DNA from: Albidovulum sp.
GTDB taxonomy: Bacteria; Pseudomonadota; Alphaproteobacteria; Rhodobacterales; Rhodobacteraceae
Length of the DNA: 64,000 nucleotides
Direction of reading: 5' to 3'
Assembly (NCBI GenBank): GCA_028823855.1
Contig: JAPPFL010000036.1
Location: forward strand, 281,975 to 345,974
Both the position numbers and the translations under genes were made by a program. Positions within the stretch are counted from its first letter, which is position 1, and every line of letters starts with the position of its first letter. Positions 55,990-64,000 of the stretch are shown here, in pieces. A model generated the notes under the pieces. The model saw nothing but the letters and a program-made list of their open reading frames with translations. It was not told where the DNA came from and did not search any database.

Positions 55990-56565
55990 GTGATAAAGGT
56001 CATTGGCGGCATATACAGGGGGCGCAATCTTGCAAAGATAGGCGATAACCAGAATCTGTCGCTTCGGCCAACCTCGTCAAGAGTTCGCGAGAGTATATTC
56101 AACATGCTCGTGAACGGAAAAAAAGGCAATTTGGTAGAAGGCGCCAGAGTTCTCGATTTGTTTGCGGGCACGGGCGCTTTGGGGATCGAAGCTCTGTCGC
56201 GTCGAGCAGCTCACGTTACGTTTGTCGAAATAGAATCAGCTTCGTGCAACGTAATTCGGCGCAATATTGAGTTAGTTGGAGCAAGCGAAAGGACAGCACT
56301 ATTAAAACGCGATGCTTGCCGACTAGGCAAAAACAAATGCGAGCCGTTCGACTTGGTCTTGCTAGATCCTCCATACGGCTTGGGACTCGGCGTGCGGTCG
56401 CTAAAGTCTGTTCTCGCAAATGGATGGTTGGCCGTTGAAGGAGTCGCCGTGATTGAAGAAATTGCACGACCCGACCTCGGCAAAGAAATGGAGGAAATCG
56501 AAACCAAGAAATATGGTGACACGACAGTGGTTCTCTATCAACGAAAGCTAGAAGCATCTCCTTAA
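55990..56565 (+). CDS. rsmD: 16S rRNA (guanine(966)-N(2))-methyltransferase RsmD
   Basis: 191 residues from a GTG at 55990 (VKVIGGIYRGRNL, the usual N-terminus IxGxxRGRxL). Family features: LRPTSSRVRESIFNMLVNG, SAM motif VLDLFAGTGALGIEALSRRA near residue 55, and the catalytic LLDPPYG motif near 122. It methylates G966 of 16S rRNA. It starts 24 bases after the reductase gene. Confidence 0.95.
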   Translation: MIKVIGGIYRGRNLAKIGDNQNLSLRPTSSRVRESIFNMLVNGKKGNLVEGARVLDLFAGTGALGIEALSRRAAHVTFVEIESASCNVIRRNIELVGASERTALLKRDACRLGKNKCEPFDLVLLDPPYGLGLGVRSLKSVLANGWLAVEGVAVIEEIARPDLGKEMEEIETKKYGDTTVVLYQRKLEASP

Positions 56566-56625
56566 AGCGATGCGTCGAATTGTCGTGTTTTTCGGATTGC
56601 CGCTATGAGGAGGACTTGACCGTTC

Positions 56626-57477
56626 TTGATTATGCCGAAAGTCGAATATGAAAAAACCGGTCGCATCGCCCGGATTACGCTCAATCGCCCGGAAGTTAGG
56701 AACGCGATTGACGAAGAATTAGCAGAATTGATCGAAGTTGCGGTTAGGCGGGCATGTGCCGACCGAAATGTTCGCGTATTGATACTGTCGGGAAATGGAA
56801 AGTCGTTTTGCGCTGGCTACGATTTGAAGCGTTTTGCGGAAGAGGGCGTAGGATTTCAGGATATGCCGTGGGATGCGATGCGCGATTTCGAGATGATGTC
56901 GCGATTCACCGAACATTTCATGTCTCTTTGGAAATCGAGCAAGCCAGTCATTTGCAAAGTACATGGACATGCGGTGGCGGGCGGTTCCGATATTGCCCTG
57001 TGTGCCGATTTGGTCGTCATGGCCGACAGCGCGCGCATCGGCTACATGCCTGCTCGAGTTTGGGGCTGTCCGACAACGGCGATGTGGGTGTATCGAGTCG
57101 GACCGGAGCAGGCGAAGCGAATGCTTTTTACAGGCGATGTGATAGACGGCAAGGAAGCCGAGCGGATTGGCCTTGTTCTCAAATCAGTTCCCGAAGAGGA
57201 TCTAGGCCCGGAAGTCGAAGCTCTTGCCGAACGCATTGCGTCGATTCCGTCAAATCATCTTGCGATGCATAAGATGGTAGTCAATCGGGCGATTGAGGCG
57301 ATGGGTCTTGGCGGCGCCCAGAACTTGTCGATTTTGCTTGACGGTATTGCCCGGCACTCGCCGGAAGGCGTAAACTTCAAAAGGCGGGCCGAAGAAGTCG
57401 GCTGGAAGCGTGCCGTGGAAGAGCGTGATCAAGGCTCATTCGATTGGACTGATAATCGGCCATTCGATATTTGCTAG
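56626..57477 (+). CDS. Crotonase/enoyl-CoA hydratase-family protein
   Basis: 283 residues. The start is TTG at 56626 or ATG at 56632; AGGAGG lies 12 or 18 bases upstream, favouring the TTG. Crotonase features are ARITLNRPEVRNAIDEELAELI, the oxyanion loop KSFCAGYDLKRFAEE near residue 63, and KVHGHAVAGGSDIALCADLVVMAD near 115. The glutamates of true hydratases are replaced (GGSDIA and ARVWGCPTT), so it may be an isomerase, hydrolase or other crotonase rather than a hydratase. No pathway partner is adjacent. Confidence 0.9.
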   Translation: MIMPKVEYEKTGRIARITLNRPEVRNAIDEELAELIEVAVRRACADRNVRVLILSGNGKSFCAGYDLKRFAEEGVGFQDMPWDAMRDFEMMSRFTEHFMSLWKSSKPVICKVHGHAVAGGSDIALCADLVVMADSARIGYMPARVWGCPTTAMWVYRVGPEQAKRMLFTGDVIDGKEAERIGLVLKSVPEEDLGPEVEALAERIASIPSNHLAMHKMVVNRAIEAMGLGGAQNLSILLDGIARHSPEGVNFKRRAEEVGWKRAVEERDQGSFDWTDNRPFDIC

Positions 57478-57490
57478 CTTTAGACTGCCT

Positions 57491-59137
57491 CTAACCGAAG
57501 TCTCCTTGGCAAAACCAGCCGGACGCATTTAAGCCGCCATGGGCGTAAAACAGCCAGAGTCTTTCCCCGCTCGTTGTTTCCATTCTCCAGTAGTCGCGTG
57601 TGCCGCTGCGCCAATTAGGATCGTCGAGCCACCATTCAGGCGCAATGCGCTCGGGTCCGGTTGCGCTGCTGTTTACGAATTCGCGGCGGCGCCAACGAAA
57701 CCGCTTCGGCGGAACAGGACGGTCAGGAGCCGCGACTGGCTCAGGCGGAAAAAGAAACGCCGGCCGCATGTTGGTGGGGGGCTTCCATCCATTTTCCGGT
57801 TCTGACCACGCGGCTGCCATAACCGTCGATGTTTTTTCGGGGATATTGCTGTTGGCGGAATGGCGGCGGGTTATTGCTTCCAGCCCCGTTCGCGCGCCGA
57901 TCCTTGCGATCAAGTCCTTGACTTCAGCGCCCGCGGCAAGATTCGAGCCTATCTCGGCAGCGACATCGAGATGCCCTTTGTGCTGAATGAAATGGACGGG
58001 TTCCGTTACCGGGGCGGAAAGCCTTACTATGTCTATGCCGAAGCCGACATCGATGCCTGGGACTTTTAGAGCCAGCAGGGTTCGGATGGTTCCTTCGCTG
58101 TCGACGGGTCGGGCAAAGCCGATCTCGGCGGTTATGTTCCGGTTGTCGACACGGCGAAATTCCAGCTTGATTTTGCGGGCGCCTCGTTCCGCCTTGCGCA
58201 GTCTATGGCATAGCGGGGGCAGAAGTCGGTCGATGCTTGCCAGAATGTCTTTGCTAAGCCCTATCGGCTCGGGAAGGGTCAGGCGTGCTGCGAAAGGCTT
58301 CTCATGGTGCGCCGGGGAAACCGGTTCCGGCTGGATCCCCATGGCTTGGTCAAGGCGACGGGCAACATCTTGGCCGAACCGGCGCGCAAGCGATGCCCTG
58401 GGCAAGTCGATTAATTTATCAACAGTTCGAAGCCCCAGCCGCGCCAATTGGAGCGAGGTTTCGTCGGGCAGGCGCAATGCGGATACAGGAAGGGGCCCGA
58501 TGGCTTCGCGTATTTTTCCCGGAGGGGCGATTGCGCTTGTATTGGAGGCAAGTGCTGGCTTCGTCCCGGGTTTTCGGTTCCATTGTTTTTTCGCTGCGCG
58601 CGACCTGGTAGCTCGCGCTTCCTGTTCAATGGCGTTGCCGCAATGCACCGGTTGCCCCGCCATTCCGGCGAATCTGGACAAGGCCCAGGCGGCACCGAGC
58701 GTATCGGCAATTGCACCTCGCGCGGTCAATCCCATTTCCGCGTAATCGTGTTCTGCTTGGCGCAAAAGCGCGTTTTCGCCGCCGAATAAATGCGCACATC
58801 CAGTAATGTTGATAAGCAGCCCGTCAGGTCTTTCCTCTGCAATCCAGGGCGAATACCGTTCCGCCCAGCGGCGCAGGCATGAAAGAAACGCCGCGTCGCC
58901 GGGCGGGTCGGCGGGCCGCGTAATCAATTCCGGGCAAATCGCTTGCGCATCTCGAAGCGGCTGGCCGGGGCGCAGCCCTTCTCTTTCCGCATTTTCCGAT
59001 AGCGAAGACAGTATCTGCATGCCCCTTTTTTCCGCAGCGATTGCAAAAGGCGAGCAGATTGTTCCGCGCTGGCATCTCAATGCTCGTTCCGCGGCAAGCC
59101 TCGGAAACCAGATCGACAGTATGCGTTTTTGCATCAT
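57491..59137 (-). CDS. imuB: ImuB-type Y-family polymerase-like protein
   Basis: About 548 residues. QKRILSIWFPRLAAERALR opens the Y-family-like fold. The positions of the polymerase catalytic acids are not conserved, as in ImuB. GCAHLFGGENALLRQAEHDYAEMGLTARGAIADTLGAAWALSRF is characteristic, and the C-terminal tail includes WRRREFVNSSATGPERIAPEWW and SGERLWLFYAHGG. ImuB acts with ImuA and the error-prone polymerase DnaE2 in damage-induced mutagenesis. Neither partner lies beside it: on its upstream side is a lytic transglycosylase. The start could also be the ATG at 59173 or 59134. Confidence 0.92.
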   Translation of the reverse strand: MMQKRILSIWFPRLAAERALRCQRGTICSPFAIAAEKRGMQILSSLSENAEREGLRPGQPLRDAQAICPELITRPADPPGDAAFLSCLRRWAERYSPWIAEERPDGLLINITGCAHLFGGENALLRQAEHDYAEMGLTARGAIADTLGAAWALSRFAGMAGQPVHCGNAIEQEARATRSRAAKKQWNRKPGTKPALASNTSAIAPPGKIREAIGPLPVSALRLPDETSLQLARLGLRTVDKLIDLPRASLARRFGQDVARRLDQAMGIQPEPVSPAHHEKPFAARLTLPEPIGLSKDILASIDRLLPPLCHRLRKAERGARKIKLEFRRVDNRNITAEIGFARPVDSEGTIRTLLALKVPGIDVGFGIDIVRLSAPVTEPVHFIQHKGHLDVAAEIGSNLAAGAEVKDLIARIGARTGLEAITRRHSANSNIPEKTSTVMAAAWSEPENGWKPPTNMRPAFLFPPEPVAAPDRPVPPKRFRWRRREFVNSSATGPERIAPEWWLDDPNWRSGTRDYWRMETTSGERLWLFYAHGGLNASGWFCQGDFG

Positions 59138-59209
59138 CGCCAATGTTCTCTTTATGTTCCTATTACGGGACAATTCGAAAAAAGTCCAGATTCATTTCAA
59201 GAACGTCGG

Positions 59210-60415
59210 TCAGAGTGATGTAGACGCGCTACGCAGCCTTTCGAGCAGACAAGCCGTAGCAAAGCCGTCAGGGATTAAATTTTCGCGTGCCTGAAACATT
59301 CGAATTCCAGCCATCGTATCCGGCCCGGCAATTCCATCTGCCCCCTTGGTATCAAATCCAAGAGACGTAAGAAGCAACTGAATTTCTTGGATTAAACTAG
59401 GAGAGAGCGGCTGTTCGTAGCGCGGCCATGCTTGCTCGAAAGACGGGCCGCCCTTAAGTCTATCCGACAAATGGCCGACAGCAATCATATAGGCTAGCGA
59501 GCGATTGTAAAATCCAATTACCCGGAAATTGGAAAAAACTGCGAGAGCCGGGCCTTGGCAGCCGGCAGGCAACAAAATTGCGGCGTTTCCACAGTCGGGC
59601 AAACGGGAATTGTCGGGCAGACGTACGCCTAGCCGATTCCAGGTTCCGGGGGATTTTTCAGTGCTGCCGTCCGCTAGGAGATAGTCGAAACCCAGCGGTA
59701 ACTTGACCTCCATGCCCCATGGCTGGCCAGATATCCAGCCAAAAGACCTTAAATAGTTGGCTGCGGACGCAAGAGCGTCAACTGGGCTCCTTTTGCAAAT
59801 ATTCGCTTCGCCGTAGTCTAGACTGGTTGCGAAACGAATGAAGCTCGAAGGCATGAACTGGGTGTGCCCGAATGCTCCAGCCCATGAACCGCATAGTTTC
59901 GCGTCATAAACGCTAGTTGTTGCTAGAATTCTGAACGCGTCCGTCAGTTCATTCTCAAAAAAAGGCTTGCGGTTCGAACCGAATGCAAGTGTCGCTAGCG
60001 AATTAAGTACCGGCATCTCGCCCATCTTGGTGCCATAGTTGGTCTCAATTCCCCAAATGGCGACAAGAAACGATCCTTCCACGCCGAATTGAATTTCAAT
60101 TTTTTCCAAATCGTTCCGATGCGCGGCCATGGCATCTTTACCGGCTGCAATTCGTTCGGGCGGCATTGCCGCGTCGACATATTCCCAAATAGGAGAAATG
60201 AATTCCGATTGATTACTTTGGAGCTTCAAGACCTTCGGCTCCAATCGAATCTGCGGCAGAACTGCCTCAAGCAAGCCAGCTGGAATTCCGGCGTCTTTGG
60301 CGCTTAGTTGGAACCTTTCTTTCCAAAGAATAAATTCTCTCTCTCGACCGGCTTCATTTGAAAATTCGCGTAAGTCTTCGTTAGTCATCGCGGGAAATCG
60401 AGTTGCAGCGCGCAT
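59210..60415 (-). CDS. MltB-family lytic murein transglycosylase with peptidoglycan-binding domain
   Basis: 401 residues. The catalytic glutamate is E124 in VAIWGIETNYGTKMG; further family features are SWAGAFGHTQFMPSSFIRFATS and SAANYLRSFGWISGQPWG. The C-terminal 60 residues form a PG_binding_1-like domain (IQEIQLLLTSLGFDTKGADGIAGPDTMAGIRMFQ). It cleaves glycan strands to 1,6-anhydro ends. No signal peptide is visible at the N-terminus (MRAATRFPAMTNEDLREF), which is odd for an enzyme that must reach the periplasm. Either the true start and signal were lost, or the gene is no longer functional. Confidence 0.88.
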   Translation of the reverse strand: MRAATRFPAMTNEDLREFSNEAGREREFILWKERFQLSAKDAGIPAGLLEAVLPQIRLEPKVLKLQSNQSEFISPIWEYVDAAMPPERIAAGKDAMAAHRNDLEKIEIQFGVEGSFLVAIWGIETNYGTKMGEMPVLNSLATLAFGSNRKPFFENELTDAFRILATTSVYDAKLCGSWAGAFGHTQFMPSSFIRFATSLDYGEANICKRSPVDALASAANYLRSFGWISGQPWGMEVKLPLGFDYLLADGSTEKSPGTWNRLGVRLPDNSRLPDCGNAAILLPAGCQGPALAVFSNFRVIGFYNRSLAYMIAVGHLSDRLKGGPSFEQAWPRYEQPLSPSLIQEIQLLLTSLGFDTKGADGIAGPDTMAGIRMFQARENLIPDGFATACLLERLRSASTSL

Positions 60416-60992
60416 TCATTTCGCGGCGTATCCGTAGCGTTAAAACTCTATTTGATGCAAATTCCGGCATCACGGAATTTAGCAAAATAATTGATTCGTC
60501 ACCCGCAGGAGGCGATTGCGACATTTCCGTTCCAAGTCCGACCGATTCTATCGCCTCGCCTCCGGGCAATATTTTTTCTTGGGCCGATTTCATTTGAATG
60601 CCAAGAGAGACCGGCAAGACTCTCCGCGCTGAATTCGGCAAGTCGAACGTAATTCTGATTTGTGCAAAGCCTAAATTTTGTTGCAGCGTATCGGCCGGTA
60701 CACGTGAATGAACGCGAGGAGGCGAATGAACTCGAAGTCGATCACTCTGCGCGTGTCGGAAATTCCTCGAGAGCCGTTTCGCGAAACGCCTGCAATTCCA
60801 ATGCTTCGAACCATTCCGACAATTTGACTGGTCAAAAAGATTGGCTAACGCAGCTTTTGCGAATGGGAAATCGAAATTGCCTTAATTCCAATCGAGTTGC
60901 GGCGCATGGGATGGCTTCGAATGCGTAGTATGCGCGGCACTAAACCCACGTCGCCAACTTTCTCAAATGCAATTCGGAATTCGGTTCGATAG
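60416..60992. other. Gene-free stretch
   Basis: About 580 bases between the transglycosylase gene and the second TnpB element. Only unsupported short frames; no signal-peptide-coding extension of the transglycosylase was found. Confidence 0.5.
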
Positions 60993-61000
60993 ATTCATTT

Positions 61001-61026
61001 GGGAATTATTTGCATGACTACACATC
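61001..61026 (+). repeat. Left terminal inverted repeat of the 61 kb element
   Basis: Begins GGGAATTATTTGCATGACTA and runs to the CATC at 61023-61026. 22 of 26 positions match the inverted right end. It also aligns with the left end of the ubiE/ubiB element. Confidence 0.6.
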
Positions 61027-61032
61027 AGGCGG

Positions 61033-62020
61033 CCAAAGCAGCGGTTTCACGGGTTATGGGGGCTGCCGGTGCAAACGCCCTCGCCGCGCAGCGGCGCCTA
61101 TCCCCGGCGCCGGAATGTTGCGGGCCGCATTCAGGTCGGCATTGTCCGCTTGGCGGCAGGCCGCGCGCCTTGCAGGTTTGGCTGGCGCAGGCCGGGTCGA
61201 CCTCCGCCACCTTGCGCTTGCAGGCGAACTTCGCCTTCGGGCCATGCCGCCCGGAGCGCAGGACCTCGCGGTTCAGCCCCGCCTTTTGCTTGACGTTCCT
61301 TCCCGGATTTTCGACGGCTCCATTCGTCGAGCGCATCATGCCCTGCGCGCCGAGATTCTCGACGCGCGACGTGCCGGCCCGGCTCGACAATCGGCGGCTC
61401 GTCCGGCTCTGCCGGTTGCTCCCTCGGTTCGCGCTCTTTCGCTGCGGGCGTTGGAGGCGAAGCCCGGTTCCGGCGCATGGATGACGATGGCCCCGCCCGC
61501 CGTGTCCGCAAACGCCACCTGCCCGACATTCATGTCGACGCCTTCGTCGGAGCGTTCTCCGGCCTCGACCTCGCAGCGGACGGCCGCATGCCATTTGCCC
61601 GCCAGCTTCCCGGCCGCCGCTCTTTTCGGCGCTTCCTCCGGTTGGGGGGCTGCCTCCGAGCCTTCGAATTCGAAGCCGGCCGATCACTGGGACGTCGATC
61701 CGGTCTCCTCCGATAAGGACGTTGTCGGGGACGGTGAAGAACGGTGTCGACCCGCGGCGGTCTGCGCATCGGCCTGGCGCTTCAGGCAGTAGCGCGTAAC
61801 GGCGAATGAATATTCCGCCAGCCGCGGGACTTCGCGACGCAGTTCGGTGAATCACTTGCCGAGTGAGAAGAATGTTGCCGACGGTGCCTTCCCGCCCGCC
61901 GAGCAGGCGGCTTCGAAAGCCTCCTTTCGGCGCGCGAGCATTTCGTTCTAGACGAACCGGCGGGCCCGGCCTGGCTGGCGATCCCGGCAGCAGCCGGTAG
62001 ACGGTATTTCGGCACGCGGC
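61033..62020 (-). pseudogene. tnpB: TnpB-type RNA-guided nuclease gene, multiply frameshifted
   Basis: Reading across frames on the minus strand gives the same protein as the 28.7 kb relic. First FV-stop-NEMLARRKEAFEAACSAGGKAPS, then EYSFAVTRYCLKRQADAQ. Then, unlike the other copy, the middle is kept: IGRLRIRRLGGSPP and VDMNVGQVAFAD with the RuvC-I aspartate. It ends with MRSTNGAVENPGRNVKQKAGLNREVL, VAEVDPACASQTCKARG and ADNADLNAARNI. Several frameshifts and stops kill it. As in the other copy the zinc ribbon lacks the segment with the second CxxC, and its second cysteine is already arginine. GC content is higher than in the flanks. Confidence 0.8.
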
Positions 62021-62296
62021 GATTTAGCTCACACGGTCGCGCCCTCCGGGCAATGACGCGAGCGGCAGCGGGATGTTTGATCCTCCCGCTACAGGATCAC
62101 TACAATAACAAGCCGGGGCTGGCAGGGAACTTTTTCGGACGAAATCGAATGAACTCGAAGGCGTGGTCGCGAAAACAGCTCCAAGAAATGGAAACAAAAC
62201 GAAACCGGGAAAGACCGGGCAGTCGTTTGACAGGAAATCGACGAAACGGCTGCGCCGGCTGCAGAGAATTATATGTGTCGGGAATCCGGGAGAAAA

Positions 62297-62322
62297 GATG
62301 GGTAGTCATGTATATTATTCCC
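62297..62322 (-). repeat. Right terminal inverted repeat of the 61 kb element
   Basis: Read on the minus strand it begins GGGAATAATATACATGACTA and continues with CCCATC. Differences from the left end are at four positions only. Confidence 0.6.
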
Positions 62323-62417
62323 ATTCAATTTTTGGCTTTAGCCCGTGCGATCGCCCCGTATCCAATGCGCGTACGTACAGACGCATACGCGAACAAAACC
62401 GATTGCGCGACCGGATG

Positions 62418-62717
62418 CTAGTCGTCGCCGTTCTCGGTTAGTTCAAATATCGCGATTTGTTCGGCCGTGGCTTCGGTTTGATAGTTCTTTTTCCATTCCT
62501 CGTAAGGCATTCCATAAATCGCCTTGCGGGATTCGCTTTCGGTCAAATCGAGACCTCGCGTTCGAGCAGCTTCCATATACCACCTACTTAGGCAATTGCG
62601 GCAAAAACCTCCTAGATTCATCAGGTCGATATTTTGTACATCGGTTCTTTTTCTCAGGTGATCCCTCAGTCGTCTGAACGCTGCAGCCTGAAGTTCGATT
62701 TCAGAATTTTCGTCCAA
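62418..62717 (-). CDS. DUF1244-family protein
   Basis: 99 residues matching the small conserved family DUF1244 (PF06844): ELQAAAFRRLRDHLRKRTDVQNIDLMNLGGFCRNCLSRWYMEAA and YGMPYEEWKKNYQTEAT. The CRNC pair of cysteines is invariant in the family. Function is unknown. It reads toward the relic element and is divergent from the phasin gene. Confidence 0.95.
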   Translation of the reverse strand: MDENSEIELQAAAFRRLRDHLRKRTDVQNIDLMNLGGFCRNCLSRWYMEAARTRGLDLTESESRKAIYGMPYEEWKKNYQTEATAEQIAIFELTENGDD

Positions 62718-62858
62718 TGCTCCGTTCTCCGCATCAATGCCCTACGTATTTGAGAGTATGTTATTCACTGCACAGGATCAAGTTTGATACGCGAACTCGC
62801 TGCGATAGCCTCGCGCGGAAATCCAAAAGCGGAGCAATTCCTCAAAAATTATTCCGCG

Positions 62859-62888
62859 CCGCAGCAATTTAGACTTGAATTGCTGCGG
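62859..62888. promoter_or_regulatory. Perfect 11-bp palindrome upstream of the phasin gene
   Basis: CCGCAGCAATT (62859-62869) and AATTGCTGCGG (62878-62888) form a perfect inverted repeat with an 8-base spacer, 52 bases before the phasin ATG. Extra half-site-like copies lie on either side (GGAGCAATT at 62831-62839, GCGGCAATT at 62890-62898). A weak -35/-10 pair (TTGAAT at 62875, TAACTG at 62898, 17-base spacer) overlaps it. PhaR-type repressors bind GCAG/CTGC-containing sites ahead of phasin genes, so an operator role is a reasonable inference. Confidence 0.5.
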
Positions 62889-62940
62889 TGCGGCAATTAA
62901 CTGTCGCTTGCCCACGAAACCCAACAGATGGAACGGAACA

Positions 62941-63387
62941 ATGAACAACTTTGCAGAATTTAGGAAGTCGGCAGCGGACATGGCCGGAATCTTCCCTACA
63001 GACTTGAATACGTTCAACAAGGCTGTCAAAGGTTCGGCTGACTTCAGCGAAAGAATGTCGAAAGTAGCGATTGAAGCAGCCGAGAAGAACATCGAAATTT
63101 CGACGGAATGGACGCGAGAAACGCTTAACCGCCTGCGCAAGGTTTCTCAAGCTAGGGAAAACCCGGCAGACTACGCTCGCGCATTAAACGAATTTGCATC
63201 CGAGTCCGCCGACTCTGCTTCTCAACACATTTCGGCGCTTGCGGAAATTGCAAAAGATGTGCATAAGGACGCGGTTGAAGTGTTTCTCGACGCAGGCAAA
63301 GAGTCTCAGAGAGAGGCCGCCAAAGTTTTCGAAGAATCGGCCGATGATACCCCGAAGACGGCCAAGAAAGCTACAAAGTCCACGTAA
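62941..63387 (+). CDS. Phasin-family polyhydroxyalkanoate granule protein
   Basis: 148 residues from the ATG at 62941 (GGAACGGAA upstream). The sequence is all-helical and amphipathic: MNNFAEFRKSAADMAGIFPTDLNTFNKAVKGSADFSERMSKVAIEAAEKNIEISTEWTRETLNRLRKV, the phasin 2-like pattern, with a charged KTAKKATKST tail. Phasins coat PHA granules and limit their size. It is flanked by an operator-like palindrome upstream and a strong terminator downstream, so it is a single-gene unit. PHA synthase genes are not in the window. Confidence 0.88.
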   Translation: MNNFAEFRKSAADMAGIFPTDLNTFNKAVKGSADFSERMSKVAIEAAEKNIEISTEWTRETLNRLRKVSQARENPADYARALNEFASESADSASQHISALAEIAKDVHKDAVEVFLDAGKESQREAAKVFEESADDTPKTAKKATKST

Positions 63388-63435
63388 GGGATCATCGAAT
63401 TCATCACCATTTTCCTCCTCCCCATTGGTGATGAC

Positions 63436-63470
63436 GAGGGGCGGGCCAATGCCCGCCCCTCAATTTTTTC
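63436..63470 (+). terminator. Rho-independent terminator of the phasin gene
   Basis: An 11-bp GC-rich stem GAGGGGCGGGC / GCCCGCCCCTC with a CAAT loop (63436-63461) is followed by AATTTTTTC. It lies 48 bases after the phasin stop. A weaker stem, CATCACCA / TGGTGATG (63402-63409 and 63426-63433), precedes it. Confidence 0.93.
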
Positions 63471-64000
63471 TGGTAAATTAACGAGTATATTTCTTCGCCT
63501 ATCAAATGAACCGGCGAATTCTTTGATCGAGATTTGTCAGAAGACAATCCTGCAACTAGGATCGATGTCAATTGACGTACGCCAATTCACCCGTGTTCCG
63601 AAATCTCCGTCGGCGCAGATTTTTCGCTATGAAACTGGAGCGAGCCCGAATTGTTTGATAGGAGGCCGTACATTAGGAATCGAAGAATAGTTCAATATTC
63701 GGAAACCGCAATTTGTTCGCTTAAGTCATGTTGCGGGTGCAGCCCTATGTCGCAAACTGCGCGGGTCGGCGGACACTGCTAGCGTAGCTTGGAATCAATA
63801 GTTGCCTAAAATGAACTTCCGTGCTGTCAAGCAGTACGGCTCCGTCGGATTAAACTGCGCGGGTTATGCTTGCACTGAAATATTTGAGATTCCCGCGAAC
63901 CTTAGACGCCGCCCGCTAAGACATGTGAACTTCTCCGAAAATTTTCCTTAGAGTTTGTTCCTAAAGTAGCAATTGGCCTCGAGCCATGGTATTCCATCAA
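63471..64000. other. Gene-free right end
   Basis: 530 bases to the window edge without a supported frame or RNA gene. Confidence 0.5.

Larger units (their letters stand above)
61001..62322 (-). mobile_element. Second TIR-bounded relic element carrying a decayed tnpB
   Basis: A 1322-bp element with inverted ends, GGGAATTATTTGCATGAC at 61001-61018 and GGGAATAATATACATGAC read inward from 62322. The match continues for 26 bases with four mismatches. An approximate 8-bp direct repeat flanks it: ATTCATTT (60993-61000) and ATTCAATT (62323-62330), 7 of 8 identical. The left end aligns with the left end of the 28.7 kb element (CATCAGGCG block). Between the tnpB relic and the right end lie about 280 bases with no recognised gene. 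Confidence 0.62.

Noticed and set aside
57987..58745. 252-codon plus-strand ORF opposite imuB
   Set aside because: Antisense shadow of imuB with no motif.
61010..61792. 260-codon plus-strand ORF over the second TnpB relic
   Set aside because: Antisense frame in GC-rich sequence; the tnpB homology is on the minus strand.

Overview
The window reads as chromosomal DNA of an uncultured or little-studied alphaproteobacterium. Pointers to the class are a Mic60/mitofilin-like gene next to a HemY gene, the order enoyl-CoA hydratase - rpsT - rhodanese - dnaA, ubiE beside ubiB, a DUF1244 protein and a phasin. I cannot place it below class level. No rRNA, tRNA or CRISPR array was seen. Coding density is low for a bacterium: many gaps of 300 to 1200 bp, several decayed genes and relics of at least three mobile elements point to ongoing genome erosion.

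Layout. 1-5.7 kb: a hydantoinase/oxoprolinase pair (hyuA, partial hyuB) on the minus strand, then a dead dihydrodipicolinate-synthase-family gene and a long gene-free stretch. 5.7-8 kb: a RutE-like nitroreductase-family gene and hmgA. 8.4-13.2 kb: a plus-strand operon of an RND/MMPL exporter, a LolA-like periplasmic protein and a DUF1302-type outer-membrane barrel. 13.4-19.9 kb: a six-gene minus-strand carbohydrate import and oxidation operon (binding protein, two permeases, ATPase, TIM-barrel isomerase, Gfo/Idh dehydrogenase) with a good promoter in front. 20.7-23.9 kb: mic60-like and hemY. 24.5-28.7 kb: a ketopantoate-reductase-like protein, a threonine/serine dehydratase and ubiB.

28.7-40 kb: ubiE, mutM, enoyl-CoA hydratase, rpsT, rhodanese, dnaA, dnaN, recF, then gyrB in the opposite direction. 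40-46.4 kb: an acetyltransferase, pncA and pncB (NAD salvage) and a complete paaABCDE phenylacetyl-CoA epoxidase operon. 46.4-52.4 kb: a class A penicillin-binding protein, mlaC and mlaA (lipid asymmetry), a RidA protein, a FemAB-like acyltransferase and phhB. 52.9-60.4 kb: an IS630 relic, a peroxiredoxin divergent from a ferredoxin reductase, rsmD, a crotonase, imuB and a lytic transglycosylase. 61-63.5 kb: a second TnpB-element relic, DUF1244, and a phasin with an operator-like palindrome and a strong terminator.

The most unusual signal is a pair of homologous relic elements, at 28,739-29,767 between ubiE and ubiB and at 61,001-62,322. Each carries a decayed TnpB-type gene. Unlike ordinary IS605/IS607 elements, both are bounded by imperfect terminal inverted repeats starting GGGAAT/GGGCAA and flanked by an 8-bp direct repeat (exact in one, 7 of 8 in the other). 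In both, the TnpB zinc ribbon is shortened in the same place. They may represent a TIR-bounded family that carries a TnpB variant as cargo.
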